DNA of 64,000 nucleotides from Bradyrhizobium sp. KBS0727 (GTDB lineage Bacteria > Pseudomonadota > Alphaproteobacteria > Rhizobiales > Xanthobacteraceae). The DNA is taken from positions 1,421,501-1,485,500 of the forward strand of contig NZ_CP042176.1 of the NCBI RefSeq assembly GCF_005937885.2, given 5' to 3'. The notes beneath the pieces were generated by a model. That model did no database searches. It saw nothing but the letters and a program-made list of their open reading frames with translations, and had not been told where the DNA came from. How positions within the stretch are numbered: position 1 is the first letter of the stretch; each line of letters starts with the position of its first letter. Made by a program: the position numbers and the translations under genes. Below, piece after piece: positions 44,016 through 52,982 of the stretch.

Positions 44016-44439
44016 TGCAAAACATCCAATGCTGGTTGCCTGGTTCGAGTGCCGCCTCTCTCAGGCATCGAAAATTCGATGCCGAGCCCGATTCCGGCGG
44101 CCAGGACAAACGCTGTTGGTGGGACGGCGGGTGATCTTTGACCTGTCGCAAAGATAACACAAGTTGCCGGGCTTTCCATAGAATAAAAAATGCTACACTG
44201 TAGATATTTGCACATTTATATGCCATGTATAAATACATTCACGCAATAGTTTGCTAATAATGAGGCGTAATTGGAAATTTCTGGTGGATTTAGCCTTCAG
44301 GAATTTGGTAATGTCCGTGCTGAAATTGCGACGGTAAAGGCGAAACGAATGCGGGCGATTGGGAGCGGCATGAGCTGGGAAAGTACTGCGGTGGATTGCC
44401 GGCGCATCGGCCGTTGCGGAAACGTGCGGGGGAATTGAA
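44016..44439. promoter_or_regulatory. Divergent control region with two palindromes
   Basis: The 424-bp stretch between ubiX and the class V PLP gene has no gene but an AT-rich core (44180-44290). It holds CTACA-C-TGTAG (44193-44203) and ATGTAT-AA-ATACAT (44225-44238), two dyads within 50 bp. The second resembles operators of GntR/FadR-type proteins (TGTAT-type half-sites), and a GntR gene lies 2 kb away at 46260. Confidence 0.6.
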
Positions 44440-45933
44440 ATGGGCCCGGTGAATCGGCATCTATCGCGAGCGGCTGATTTGTTCGCGCGCTTCAAAGACG
44501 ATCTCGTGCGCGATGACCGCCTCGAATACCTCGCGGCGGAATTGATCGGCAACGATGCGGAGATCCATGGGCCGTTCGGGCCAAGGCCGCTCGTTTACGC
44601 GGACTACGTGGCATCCGGCCGGGCCATCTCGGCCATTGAACGATTTGTCCTAGAGAAGGTGCTCCCCTTCTACGCCAACAGCCACACCGAGGCCTCCTAC
44701 TGCGGCGGGTTCATGACCGGGCTGCGCATCGCCGCCCGCAATCTGATCGGCCGCTGTTGTGGGGCAGACGAGAGCTGTGCCGTCATCTTCACGGGCGCGG
44801 GCGCAACGGCGGGATTGAATAGGCTTGTCAACCTGTTTGGCGTCGAGGCCTCGTTGTCAAACGGTGTCACCCCGCGCGTTGTGACCGGCCCTTACGAACA
44901 TCATTCAAATATACTGCCCTGGCGAGAAAGCGGCGCGGAAGTTGTCGCGATTGCCGAGGCGGCGTTCGGCGGTCCGGATCTCGACCAGCTCGATGCGGCC
45001 ATCGCAGCGGCCAACGGACGACTGGTGATATGCGCATTGTCTGCGGCGTCGAACGTCACGGGCATTGTTTCGGACGTCGCCGCCATTACCAGGAGGGTGA
45101 AGCGCGCCGGCGCGAAAGTGGTCTGGGACTATGCCGGCGGCGGACCGTATCTGCCGATTTCGATGCAGCCTGCCGCGGATGCCCCCATCGATGCCATCGT
45201 GCTTTCGCCGCATAAATTCATCGGCGGTCCCGCCGCGTCCGGCATTCTGATCGTTCGTCGAGATTCGGTTGTGACAACGAAGCCGACCTGGCCCGGCGGC
45301 GGCACCGTAAAATTCGTGTCTCCGACCGAACACGATTACAGCGACAGCCTGGAGACGCGCGAGGAAGGCGGGACGCCCAACGTCATTGGAGACATTCGTG
45401 CCGCTCTCGCCTTTCTTTTGAAGGAAGCAATCGGGCAAGATCTTATCCGCGACCGCAACGCGGCGCTGAGCGCCAAAGTGCTATCCGCATGGAGCGATAT
45501 CGAGCGCATCGAGCTTCTCGGAAACATGCAGGCGCAACGTCTTCCGATTTTCTCGCTGCGCGTCAGGGACGGAAAGGGCGACTACGTTCATCCGCAGCTC
45601 GTCACGCGCATGCTGAGCGACAGGTTTGGCATTCAGGCGCGCGGCGGCTGCGCTTGCGCGGGTCCGTACGTTCATCATCTTCTCAACATCAATGACGCGG
45701 AATCGCGCGAAATACGGAACGCCATTACCGAAGGTAACGAAATCCGGAAGCCCGGCTTTACGCGCCTTAACTTCAGCGTCCTTCTTTCGAACGAGAAGGT
45801 CGACTACATCGTGGACTCCGTAGCGCAACTTGCGCGCGACGCCACGGAATTCCAGAACCACTACGACGTGGATAAGAGCCGGGCCATTTTCTATCCCAAG
45901 GCCGCGCATGTGGTCAACAGCGCCGCCTCGTAG
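44440..45933 (+). CDS. Class V PLP-dependent enzyme, cysteine-desulfurase-like
   Basis: The 497-residue protein has the class V fold. VYADYVASGRAISAIE, VIFTGAGATAGLNRLVNL, the aspartate in VVWDYAGGGPYLPI and the Schiff-base lysine in VLSPHKFIGGPAASGILIV are visible. The C-terminal segment FGIQARGGCACAGPYVHHLL has a cysteine at the position of the desulfurase nucleophile. The family is widespread, but its substrate is not clear. The N-terminal region has an extra 40 residues. It is isolated on its strand, so a role in the aromatic pathway is speculative. Confidence 0.82.
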   Translation: MGPVNRHLSRAADLFARFKDDLVRDDRLEYLAAELIGNDAEIHGPFGPRPLVYADYVASGRAISAIERFVLEKVLPFYANSHTEASYCGGFMTGLRIAARNLIGRCCGADESCAVIFTGAGATAGLNRLVNLFGVEASLSNGVTPRVVTGPYEHHSNILPWRESGAEVVAIAEAAFGGPDLDQLDAAIAAANGRLVICALSAASNVTGIVSDVAAITRRVKRAGAKVVWDYAGGGPYLPISMQPAADAPIDAIVLSPHKFIGGPAASGILIVRRDSVVTTKPTWPGGGTVKFVSPTEHDYSDSLETREEGGTPNVIGDIRAALAFLLKEAIGQDLIRDRNAALSAKVLSAWSDIERIELLGNMQAQRLPIFSLRVRDGKGDYVHPQLVTRMLSDRFGIQARGGCACAGPYVHHLLNINDAESREIRNAITEGNEIRKPGFTRLNFSVLLSNEKVDYIVDSVAQLARDATEFQNHYDVDKSRAIFYPKAAHVVNSAAS

Positions 45934-46259
45934 TCCGACGTGGCGCGCCGGACGACGGGTTGAATGCTTATCCCGTTGGGGGGCTATTCGATCGCGGTGC
46001 ATCTGGATGCCGCATCGCCAGGACGCCAGGACGCCGGCCGGTCTCTCCGTGAGCCAATGGTGGAGGCGCGAGTTTGCACCTTGTGCGGAGTTCGCTTCAC
46101 GGCGCTCCCTCGTTGCGACCGAAGGCTCCTCGAGGCGTGAAAGAGCCCGATCAAGAGGACCACCGGCAGCGCCGGAGAGAAGTGTCAGCAGGGATTGGTA
46201 CTCCAGGTCGACGCCGTGGATAAGCAGCGCCGCAACAACAAGGCAGGCCCATCCGGCAA
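45934..46259. other. 326-bp intergenic stretch
   Basis: No gene is supported. A short tandem repeat (CCAGGACG-like units near 46018-46035) is seen. A minus-strand frame at about 46080-46250 reads a hydrophobic segment (LIAGWACLVVAALLIHGVDL) with codon use that looks coding. It has no start codon of its own and may be the end of a decayed membrane protein gene. Confidence 0.35.
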
Positions 46260-46964
46260 TCAGGTTGGGAACCGGAGAATTGCCGAACAGGCGCGGATAT
46301 GACCTTTGTGCTGTTCAGAAAGATGGCCGCTCGCCTCCACGTCGCCGGCGAGAATTGAATCCACGATTGGTTGGTGCTGATCGATTATGGTCGAAATTTT
46401 AGAGATCAGCGCGTCGCTTGAGCGGATATACATCCTGATCTGCTGTTTGATTAGGGCGTATTGGGAGCCAAGCCGCCTGTGATCGGACATCTGGATGATT
46501 GTCTTGTGTAGGGCAAAGTCGGCCTCGGCGATCCGGGGGGGCGAGCCCCGCTTGCATTCCTTGGCCAGACCGTCGAACGCCCATTTCAGTCGCAAAGACT
46601 TGGACGAGTTGATTGATCCGGCGACGAATTGAGCGGCCAGCCGCTCGACAGCCGACCTTAGCGTGTAGAGCTCCCATACATCCCGGGACGACAGCGAGAG
46701 AACGGTCCAGCCGGTGTAGGGCACCAGGTTCAGCAACCCTTCCTTGGCAAGTTGGTGCAACGCGGTCCGAATGATGGCGCGCGACAGGTTCAGTTGTTGG
46801 GAGATCTGAATTTCCGTGATGCGGGCGCCTGCGGTAATTGTCCCGTTGACAATGGAATCGCGCAGCGCGTCGGTTACCTGTGCTTCGACCGGCATCTTAA
46901 CGACCGGGGGATTGTCAGTCGGCCCATAGCTATCTCCTGGAAACGGTGGCTGCCGCTGCCTCAA
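46260..46964 (-). CDS. GntR-family transcriptional regulator (FCD type)
   Basis: The N-terminal winged helix is QVTDALRDSIVNGTITAGARITEIQISQQLNLSRAIIRTALHQLAKEGLLNLVPYTGWTVLSLSSRDVWELYTLRSAVERLAAQFV. The all-helical FCD effector domain follows (DFALHKTIIQM, RMYIRS, DQHQPIVDSILAGDVEASGHLSEQH). It is 234 residues if translation starts at TTG 46964, which has GGAG upstream. ATG 46895 would give a shorter form. It may bind the ATGTAT-AA-ATACAT site near 44230 and control the neighbouring catabolic genes. Confidence 0.85.
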   Translation of the reverse strand: MRQRQPPFPGDSYGPTDNPPVVKMPVEAQVTDALRDSIVNGTITAGARITEIQISQQLNLSRAIIRTALHQLAKEGLLNLVPYTGWTVLSLSSRDVWELYTLRSAVERLAAQFVAGSINSSKSLRLKWAFDGLAKECKRGSPPRIAEADFALHKTIIQMSDHRRLGSQYALIKQQIRMYIRSSDALISKISTIIDQHQPIVDSILAGDVEASGHLSEQHKGHIRACSAILRFPT

Positions 46965-47138
46965 TGTCTCGCTATCTCCACGCGAGTGATTTCCACATTA
47001 CTGAGGAGCGCGGACTTATTGCGCGGTAGGTCACGCCATTGGTTCGGCGCGTCCTGATTGAGGATATCGAAGTACCGCACAGAGGCGAGCCAACCAGCAT
47101 GAATAACTGTCCACCCCACCTGAGGGCTTTGCTGTCTT

Positions 47139-49046
47139 CTAAATACAAACCACCTCGTGACGCATCACGAACGGGTCGAGCAGGCGGTGCACGTCGCCGG
47201 CGACTGCAGCGCGCTGATCTTCCGGGACGTGGGCGAGGGTGACGGTGGCTACGCTGCCGTGGCTGCCGTGCGGTCCCACTTCGACCTTGCAATCGATCCC
47301 TTGTTCGCGGATCGGAGCGAGAACGCCGGTGAAGACCCGCGTAGCTGCATCCCAGCGAAGCTGGGGCTTGAAGACCTTGCCGACGCCGGTGAGCGGCATG
47401 GGATCGATCGTAATGATCTGCGCCGGAATGGCGGCGCGCTCGGGCGTGCGCTCGCGGACCCAGGCCTCGATCTCGCCCGGCGCAACGTTCGCGCCCGGCT
47501 TCAACTGCACATACCCTACGGGCAATTCGCCGGCATATGCGTCGGGTTGACCGACAACGGCAGCCAGGCCGACGGCGGGATGCTGGAACATGATATCTTC
47601 GATGGGGCCGGGGTCGATGTTGTGTCCGCCGCGGATCACGAGATCCTTGGCGCGGCCGGTGATCCAGAGGAAGCCGGCCTTGTCCACGCGGCCGAGATCG
47701 CCGGAGTTGACCCAATGGCCGTCGACGAAGGCTCCATTGTTGTGGGCTTCGTTGAGATAGCCGCTGAAGACTCCCGGCCCGGCCATGGTTACGACGCCGA
47801 TCTCGTCGACCGCGCAGTCGGATACCAAGCGACTGCTAGCGTCGAGCTTGACGATACGAACGCGGCTGTAAGGCAGGGGGAGGCCGACCGATCCGATGTG
47901 GATGGGCCGGTCCGGGTAGGCGATGGTGTGGACGCTCGAGGTCTCGGTCATGCCGTAGACTTCGAGGACCGGAAGCTTGAGCTTTTCCTGGATCGCGTTG
48001 CCGACCGCCACCGGGATCGCCGAACCGCCGCCAGCTGCAAATTTCAGGCTCGACAGGTCGGCTTTGCCGAGCGGGATGGCAAGCGCTGCCGCCAGAACGG
48101 TCGGCACGCTCGACAGCGCCTCGGGTTTGTAGCGTTCGACGAGGCCCCAAATATTCCGGATGGACGACGGATTGCGCCACCCGGCGGGCGACAGAACGAC
48201 GAGGCAGCCGCCGGCCGAGAGCGTGGTCAGCACCTGCGTGAGCGAGCCGCCGACGTGAAAGAGCGGCATGCCGAAAAGCAGGTTTACTCCCGCTTTCGCT
48301 TTGAGCATCAGATTGACGGCCCAGGCTTGGTAGACCTGATTGCCGTGGGTGTGACGAACCAGTTTCGGCGTGCCGGTGGTGCCCCCGGTGTGGAAATAGG
48401 CGGCGATCTCGTCGGCGGAAATGTGCCTGCCGCTGACGAGCCCGTCCGACGGCTGCTCCATGATGAGATCATTGAACGAATAAACCCCGTTTGCGGGATC
48501 GCCGGGGCCCTGGACCACCACGGTCGCCTTGAGGTGCTTCAGCTTGCCGCGCACCTGCTCGACTTTCTGCCAGATGTCGGTCCCGGGCATGGGGCCGAGG
48601 GTCACCAGGACTTTGGTCTGCGCGGCCTCGAGGATTTCCTCGATTTGATGCGACTCCAGGAAGGGATTGACGGGATTGACGATGCCGGCGGCTTCGGCGC
48701 CGAACAGGGTGACAAAGGCCTCGGGCAAGAGCGGAAGCAGGAAGCTCACCACGTCGCCGCTGCCGACGCCGAGCGCATGGAACATGTTGGCGGCTTGCGT
48801 GACGCGGCTAACGAAATCGTGGTGGCTGATGACGATCGGCTGATCGGCCGGATCGGCATTGGGCAGGAACTGGATGGCAGGGGCATCCGGGTCGTGGGCC
48901 GCGCCGAGCTTGAGGGCGTCATAGGTGCTCGGCGCGGCAATGCGATCCGCGTAGGGGACCTGTTCGAAGGCACTCAGCTCGGCGTCCGTGGCGAAGCTCG
49001 GATATTCGTTGCCGATGAGGCGATCGAGCAAATGTATGCCTGCCAT
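47139..49046 (-). CDS. Acyl-CoA synthetase (AMP-forming), long form
   Basis: The protein activates an acid as its CoA thioester. It shows AAYFHTGGTTGTPKLVRHTHGN (nucleotide loop, about residue 215), LEVYGMTETSS, WVNSGDLGRVDKAGFLWITGRAKDLVIRGGHNIDPGPIEDIM and a C-terminal lysine in TGVGKVFKPQLR. At 635 residues it is longer than the ligase at 27098 and differs in sequence. AAGGAG stands upstream of the ATG. A possible substrate is a fatty or phenylpropanoid acid. Confidence 0.88.
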   Translation of the reverse strand: MAGIHLLDRLIGNEYPSFATDAELSAFEQVPYADRIAAPSTYDALKLGAAHDPDAPAIQFLPNADPADQPIVISHHDFVSRVTQAANMFHALGVGSGDVVSFLLPLLPEAFVTLFGAEAAGIVNPVNPFLESHQIEEILEAAQTKVLVTLGPMPGTDIWQKVEQVRGKLKHLKATVVVQGPGDPANGVYSFNDLIMEQPSDGLVSGRHISADEIAAYFHTGGTTGTPKLVRHTHGNQVYQAWAVNLMLKAKAGVNLLFGMPLFHVGGSLTQVLTTLSAGGCLVVLSPAGWRNPSSIRNIWGLVERYKPEALSSVPTVLAAALAIPLGKADLSSLKFAAGGGSAIPVAVGNAIQEKLKLPVLEVYGMTETSSVHTIAYPDRPIHIGSVGLPLPYSRVRIVKLDASSRLVSDCAVDEIGVVTMAGPGVFSGYLNEAHNNGAFVDGHWVNSGDLGRVDKAGFLWITGRAKDLVIRGGHNIDPGPIEDIMFQHPAVGLAAVVGQPDAYAGELPVGYVQLKPGANVAPGEIEAWVRERTPERAAIPAQIITIDPMPLTGVGKVFKPQLRWDAATRVFTGVLAPIREQGIDCKVEVGPHGSHGSVATVTLAHVPEDQRAAVAGDVHRLLDPFVMRHEVVCI

Positions 49047-49203
49047 GGTCGGAATTCTCCTTGAGATTGGCTATCCACGCAAATTAGCCGGACCTTGGCA
49101 ATGGATGGTTGAAGAAAGTGCGCCCGCACCGCGGGCCTGCACGAAGCGCAACTGGAAATTTGTCTCTTTTGTCCAGCATTTGTCTAGTGAATTTGTCTCG
49201 TGT

Positions 49204-50676
49204 TCATTTGAGCGCGAGCATGTTCTTGTAGATGCGACCATCCTTCATGATCAGCCTGAAATTCTTCCCGGGGTCAGCAACGAGATCAATGTTGATGGTC
49301 GGATCGCCGTCGACGAGCAGAATATCGGCGAATGCTCCATCTTCGATCACGCCGACCTTGCCGGGATAAGGATTCCGTGGCCCGGACATGGCGAGCAGTT
49401 CGGCATTTGTCCCGGTTGCTGTCTTCAGGGCGTCGGCGGCTGAATACCAGCGCTTCATCTTCGCGAGTTGAGCTCCCTGACGTGTCGCGAGCTTGGCATC
49501 GAAGAGCGTGTCCGTGCCCCAGGCGGTCTTTAGATTGTACTTCTTTGCCAGGCCGAACGCGGTATCGGTGCCGGCCGACATCTGCAGTTGCTTCGCGCGG
49601 TTCGGCGACCCTGCAGGAAACGGGATTGCGTCCTCGTCGTCGAGGAATGGCTGCGAGCTGAGCCAGATACCCTTATCCGCGATGATGCGTGCGGTTGCGT
49701 CGTCGATCAGTTGTCCGTGCTCGATGCAACGGACACCTCCCCGAATTGCTGTCTGGATTGCACGGGGAGTGTAGGCATGCACTGCGACATATGTGCCCCA
49801 GTTCTCGGCCGCATCCACCGCGGCCCGAAACTCGGCTTCCGTATATTGACTCACGTCGAGCGGGTCATAGTTTGACGAGACCCCGCCGCCTGCCGCGAGC
49901 TTCAGCTGAGTTGCCCCCAACATCAGCTGCTCGCGCGCACGCTTGAGAACTTCGTTGACGCCGTCGGCGATCGCGCTGCCACCCGCGGCTTCACTATGGC
50001 TTAGGGGAGCGTTGGGCGCGACGGGAATCTCGTAGCGCATGCGGAAGTCCGCGTGCCCACTCGTCTGGGAAATCATGGCGCCGGAAGGCCAGATGCGGGG
50101 TCCCGCGGTCAATCCAGCATCGATAGCGCGCTTGAGGCTGAAGCTCGGTCCTGCCATATCGCGGACGCTCGTGAAGCCTCGCATGAGGGTTTGCTCTGCC
50201 TGTTGGGCAGCAACGAGATTTATGTATCCCACCTCGGCGGTGAGAGCGTCGTTGATCGACATCGCGGCATACATGGCGTGCCAATGCGCGTCTATTAGGC
50301 CGGGCATCAGAACGCAGCCGGCGCCGTCGATGGATTGGATGCCAGCAGGGAGCGGCTTGTCGTGAGGTTCGACGGCCTTGATCTTGTTTGCCTCAACGAC
50401 GACGCGAAGGCCAGTACGGAGCGCATTCGACGCCCCATCGAATATGCGGACGTTCGTAAACGCAAGGGGTGATGCCGGCGCATCCGGTATGCGCGCCAAG
50501 GCGGAGCTCGAGCCAAAAGCAGCAAAGGCGGCCGAACCCGCCAGAAACGAGCGGCGAGACATCTTCTGGGTCAGAGCCGCACTAAGTCGCGCAAAAGCTG
50601 GACTGTGACAGAGGCAACCAATTGTCGGCTCTACGGATTCGTTCGTGGGCGAATTGTCTTCCAGGCACTGAAACAT
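49204..50676 (-). CDS. Tat-exported metal-dependent amidohydrolase
   Basis: A long polar N-terminus precedes a twin-arginine-like signal (MSRRSFLAGSAAFAAFGSSSALA, residues 39-61). The amidohydrolase fold follows: the metal-binding GLIDAHWHAM (HxH), the lysine-containing LMLGATQLKLAAGGGVSSN, the histidines of YVAVHAYTPRA and CIEHGQL, and the aspartate in TAWGTDTLFD. These match the imidazolonepropionase/Xaa-Pro dipeptidase branch. The start at ATG 50676 has GGGAGG at the right distance and gives 490 residues; the frame stays open upstream to 50931 without support. Confidence 0.87.
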   Translation of the reverse strand: MFQCLEDNSPTNESVEPTIGCLCHSPAFARLSAALTQKMSRRSFLAGSAAFAAFGSSSALARIPDAPASPLAFTNVRIFDGASNALRTGLRVVVEANKIKAVEPHDKPLPAGIQSIDGAGCVLMPGLIDAHWHAMYAAMSINDALTAEVGYINLVAAQQAEQTLMRGFTSVRDMAGPSFSLKRAIDAGLTAGPRIWPSGAMISQTSGHADFRMRYEIPVAPNAPLSHSEAAGGSAIADGVNEVLKRAREQLMLGATQLKLAAGGGVSSNYDPLDVSQYTEAEFRAAVDAAENWGTYVAVHAYTPRAIQTAIRGGVRCIEHGQLIDDATARIIADKGIWLSSQPFLDDEDAIPFPAGSPNRAKQLQMSAGTDTAFGLAKKYNLKTAWGTDTLFDAKLATRQGAQLAKMKRWYSAADALKTATGTNAELLAMSGPRNPYPGKVGVIEDGAFADILLVDGDPTINIDLVADPGKNFRLIMKDGRIYKNMLALK

Positions 50677-51279
50677 ACGATCCTCCCTTTGACATAGATC
50701 TAACGGGCTCTCTGGAGACACTGTTTTGACTTGGACTATCTTCTGATCGGGTCGGCCTTTCCTCCAGCGGAGACGCCTTTTCGTGGACTGTTGGCGCGCG
50801 CCATGGTGTTTTGTCGCTGTTCCACGAAGAGTCTCCGGAGGTCTGCCGCGAGAGAAAGGTGCAAACAGTCCGCGTTGGGGGTTATTTTGGGACGAGGTCG
50901 GACAATCGCAGTAGTCGCTGGGGGCATGCATCGCGGGTAACTACGTTCCAGCTTGGCTTTGTCCTTGATGACGCTGCGAGCGAACCGTGTGCGCTCATCG
51001 TTGTATTCCGATAGACCCTGAAGTAATCGCGATCATTCAGCACCTCACGCAACCGGTCGAGCACGGCCGCTTCGATCTTGTTTCGATTGACCATGCGGAA
51101 GTTTGTGCAAAGATCAGCAAGGCGCTGGATGAAATTGTGCGGAAGAAGTGATCAGTCAGCCAATCCTGGTTCCGGCATGGGAACACCGTATTTTTCCGGA
51201 ATTCTCAAGCCAATGGAAAATAATATGCTTTGTTCTCGCCGGGGCTGAAATTTAATCCCGTACATATTTGTACCGGCAG

Positions 51280-51304
51280 GGGTCGCGCGAATGCGACCCT
51301 TTTT
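51280..51304 (+). terminator. Rho-independent terminator in the scar region
   Basis: GGGTCGC and GCGACCC form a 7-bp stem around a 6-nt loop, followed by a run of five T. It would end a plus-strand transcript, although no intact plus-strand gene precedes it. Confidence 0.82.
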
Positions 51305-51334
51305 GATTCTGGTGCTCGTTGATTCTGGTGCTCG
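51303..51334 (+). repeat. Perfect tandem 16-bp repeat
   Basis: TTGATTCTGGTGCTCG is present twice without spacer (51303-51318, 51319-51334), beginning inside the T run of the terminator. It is a likely replication-slippage product. Confidence 0.85.
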
Positions 51335-51414
51335 CGGAGAGTTACTTGACCAGCGTGCACTCCGGTCAGATCATCGATCGCGGGTGATCTGCGAGCCAGC
51401 CCGACGTCTTCGGA

Positions 51415-51870
51415 TCAATTGGATTCGACCGGAGCAATAAGGTCCGTAATCCGAAGCAGGCCCTGACAAACCCGCCAAATGCTATTGGTGCCCAAAAAAA
51501 GTTCGGTCGCGTTGTTCATGTCGCCAAATTGCAGATGGTATCCGTTGGCGACAACGTTGATTGAAATACGAGCGCCTTGCGTCACGACGAGTTGGGTGCG
51601 CGCGCAATGGACGGCTTCGATCAACCGTCGACCGAATTCCCTTGCGTCTTCGAGGTCGATCGAGGCCAGCCGCGGCGGTGTACGTGATTGGTTGAAAGGA
51701 TAAACCGCCTCGAGGAAGATTGTCCTTCCGTCGGACAGAAAAAGAAGTTGGCTGACCGACTTTCCTGCCGGGAAAAGAAACGACCTTTCGTCGAGATCGA
51801 TTTTGATTTCGAATTTCGCCTTTAGCTCTGCGACAATCCGCGGAGTGAGGTTGATCGACATGGCTTTCAC
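51415..51870 (-). CDS. Hypothetical protein
   Basis: The 151-residue product has no domain that I recognise. It shows alternating charged and hydrophobic segments (TPRIVAELKAKFEIKIDLDERSFLFPAG, FLSDGRTIFLEAVYPF, DLEDAREFGRRLIEAVHCARTQLVV) suggesting a small alpha/beta protein. It starts at GTG 51870 (GGCGG upstream) or at ATG 51861. No signal peptide. It faces a short plus-strand pair (52111, 52638) across 240 bp. Confidence 0.6.
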   Translation of the reverse strand: MKAMSINLTPRIVAELKAKFEIKIDLDERSFLFPAGKSVSQLLFLSDGRTIFLEAVYPFNQSRTPPRLASIDLEDAREFGRRLIEAVHCARTQLVVTQGARISINVVANGYHLQFGDMNNATELFLGTNSIWRVCQGLLRITDLIAPVESN

Positions 51871-52110
51871 GTCCGCCGGAGTTCAGGATTTCGGAAATCG
51901 TAGAGTTTCTCGCCACCAAGGGCAACAATTGGTTCCGTATCGCATCGGCATAGATGGGCCGGTGTCCCGGCTGCTGGTCGACAAATTGGCAAAACCATTG
52001 GTGGTCGGGTATGGAGATCATCGTGGTCGGCATTGATTAGTGCCCCAAATAGGGTTGCTGGCGGGGCGGCGGCTGTTTGGAAACCAGTGGCGGGCTGAGG
52101 GGAATTACGG

Positions 52111-52581
52111 ATGGCAATCAGGATCAGCGAAGTAAGATCGTCGAGGCTTTCCGACGATAATAAGGAAATCATCGTCGACAGCACCGGGAAATATACCGGG
52201 GATCTGGAGCTCAGGTTTGCGAGGGAATGTTTGGATCAGCTCCTTCAAATGCTGACGCAAGCCAAGGATACGCTCGAACCGTCGACCAAGTCGGCCTCCG
52301 TTCCAAGCACGGCCCAACCAGCTGTCGCGCCACCCAACGCGGAGTCGGTCGTTGCGCCGAAGGCCAATCCCGATGAAGTCAGATTTGAAATACCAAAGAA
52401 TTTCACGGTAACCGCCGATACAAGCGGTCGTGGATTGGTGCTGATGATCATCAACCACCGGCTCGCGAACCAGAACGGCTACGCGTTCTCCCCGGATGCC
52501 GCCAAACAAGTAGCAGGCGGGTTGATAAAGAGCGCAGACGCGTCATTGGCGCTTAAGCAATCGGCAACACCAACAAATTAG
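52111..52581 (+). CDS. Hypothetical protein
   Basis: The 156-residue product is hydrophilic with a central Pro/Ala-rich linker (PSTAQPAVAPPNAESVVAP, about residues 66-90) separating two small parts: an N-terminal beta/alpha segment (IRISEVRSSRLSDDNKEIIVDS) and a C-terminal one (VRFEIPKNFTVTADTSGRGLVLMIINHRLANQNGYAFSPDAAKQVAGGLIKSA). No family is recognised. It is followed after 56 bp by another small gene on the same strand. Confidence 0.6.
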   Translation: MAIRISEVRSSRLSDDNKEIIVDSTGKYTGDLELRFARECLDQLLQMLTQAKDTLEPSTKSASVPSTAQPAVAPPNAESVVAPKANPDEVRFEIPKNFTVTADTSGRGLVLMIINHRLANQNGYAFSPDAAKQVAGGLIKSADASLALKQSATPTN

Positions 52582-52637
52582 CGACGGCGCTGGCAAATTC
52601 ACGGCATTTATCGGCGGATTCAATTCAGGAAATTTCA

Positions 52638-52982
52638 ATGACCCAAGCAATCACCCTCAACGCCAGTCTGAAATGGCCGGACGTCAAGGACGACTATGTT
52701 GTTCGATTTGAGGAGCATGTGGTTGGCCGGATAAGGCTCGGCGGCGAGCGCTACGGTGAGGGCAACACGTGGGAATGGAGTATCGACATCCCGATGGAGA
52801 TGCCGGCCTGGGCAAGCGGTGTTGCCGAGGGCCGCGACGCTTGCATGAAGGATTTTACTGCTGCCTGGGGAAGGCTGTTGAAAGTCACCAGCCGGGAACG
52901 CCTGGAGCGGGCCTGGGAGCTCGATCGGGCTGTCGCGGCACGACACCAGCGGTTGGTGACGAGCCAGGCGGTCGCCAGCTAA
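52638..52982 (+). CDS. Hypothetical protein, small bradyrhizobial type
   Basis: The 114-residue product (LNASLKWPDVKDDYVVRFEEHVVGRIRLGGERYGEGNTWEWSIDIPMEMPAWASGVAEGRDACMKDFTAAWGRLLKVTS...) resembles short uncharacterised proteins common in bradyrhizobia as I recall them. It has one Cys, is rich in Trp, and shows no signal or membrane segment. AGGAAATTTCA precedes the ATG. Confidence 0.65.
   Translation: MTQAITLNASLKWPDVKDDYVVRFEEHVVGRIRLGGERYGEGNTWEWSIDIPMEMPAWASGVAEGRDACMKDFTAAWGRLLKVTSRERLERAWELDRAVAARHQRLVTSQAVAS

Larger units (their letters stand above)
50677..51414. other. 738-bp non-coding scar region with a terminator and a tandem repeat
   Basis: No full gene is seen. Near 51030-51151 a plus-strand frame ending at a TGA reads EHGRFDLVSIDHAEVCAKISKALDEIVRKK, which looks like the end of a real protein. 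The opposite strand holds a 70-codon frame (50882-51094) with no family resemblance. The region looks like the leftover of a lost gene. Confidence 0.4.

Noticed and set aside
47157..49064. A 635-codon plus-strand frame opposite the acyl-CoA synthetase
   Set aside because: It mirrors a real gene of the same length and follows from GC-rich third positions. Its translation is rich in Asp, Gly, His and Arg without any domain.
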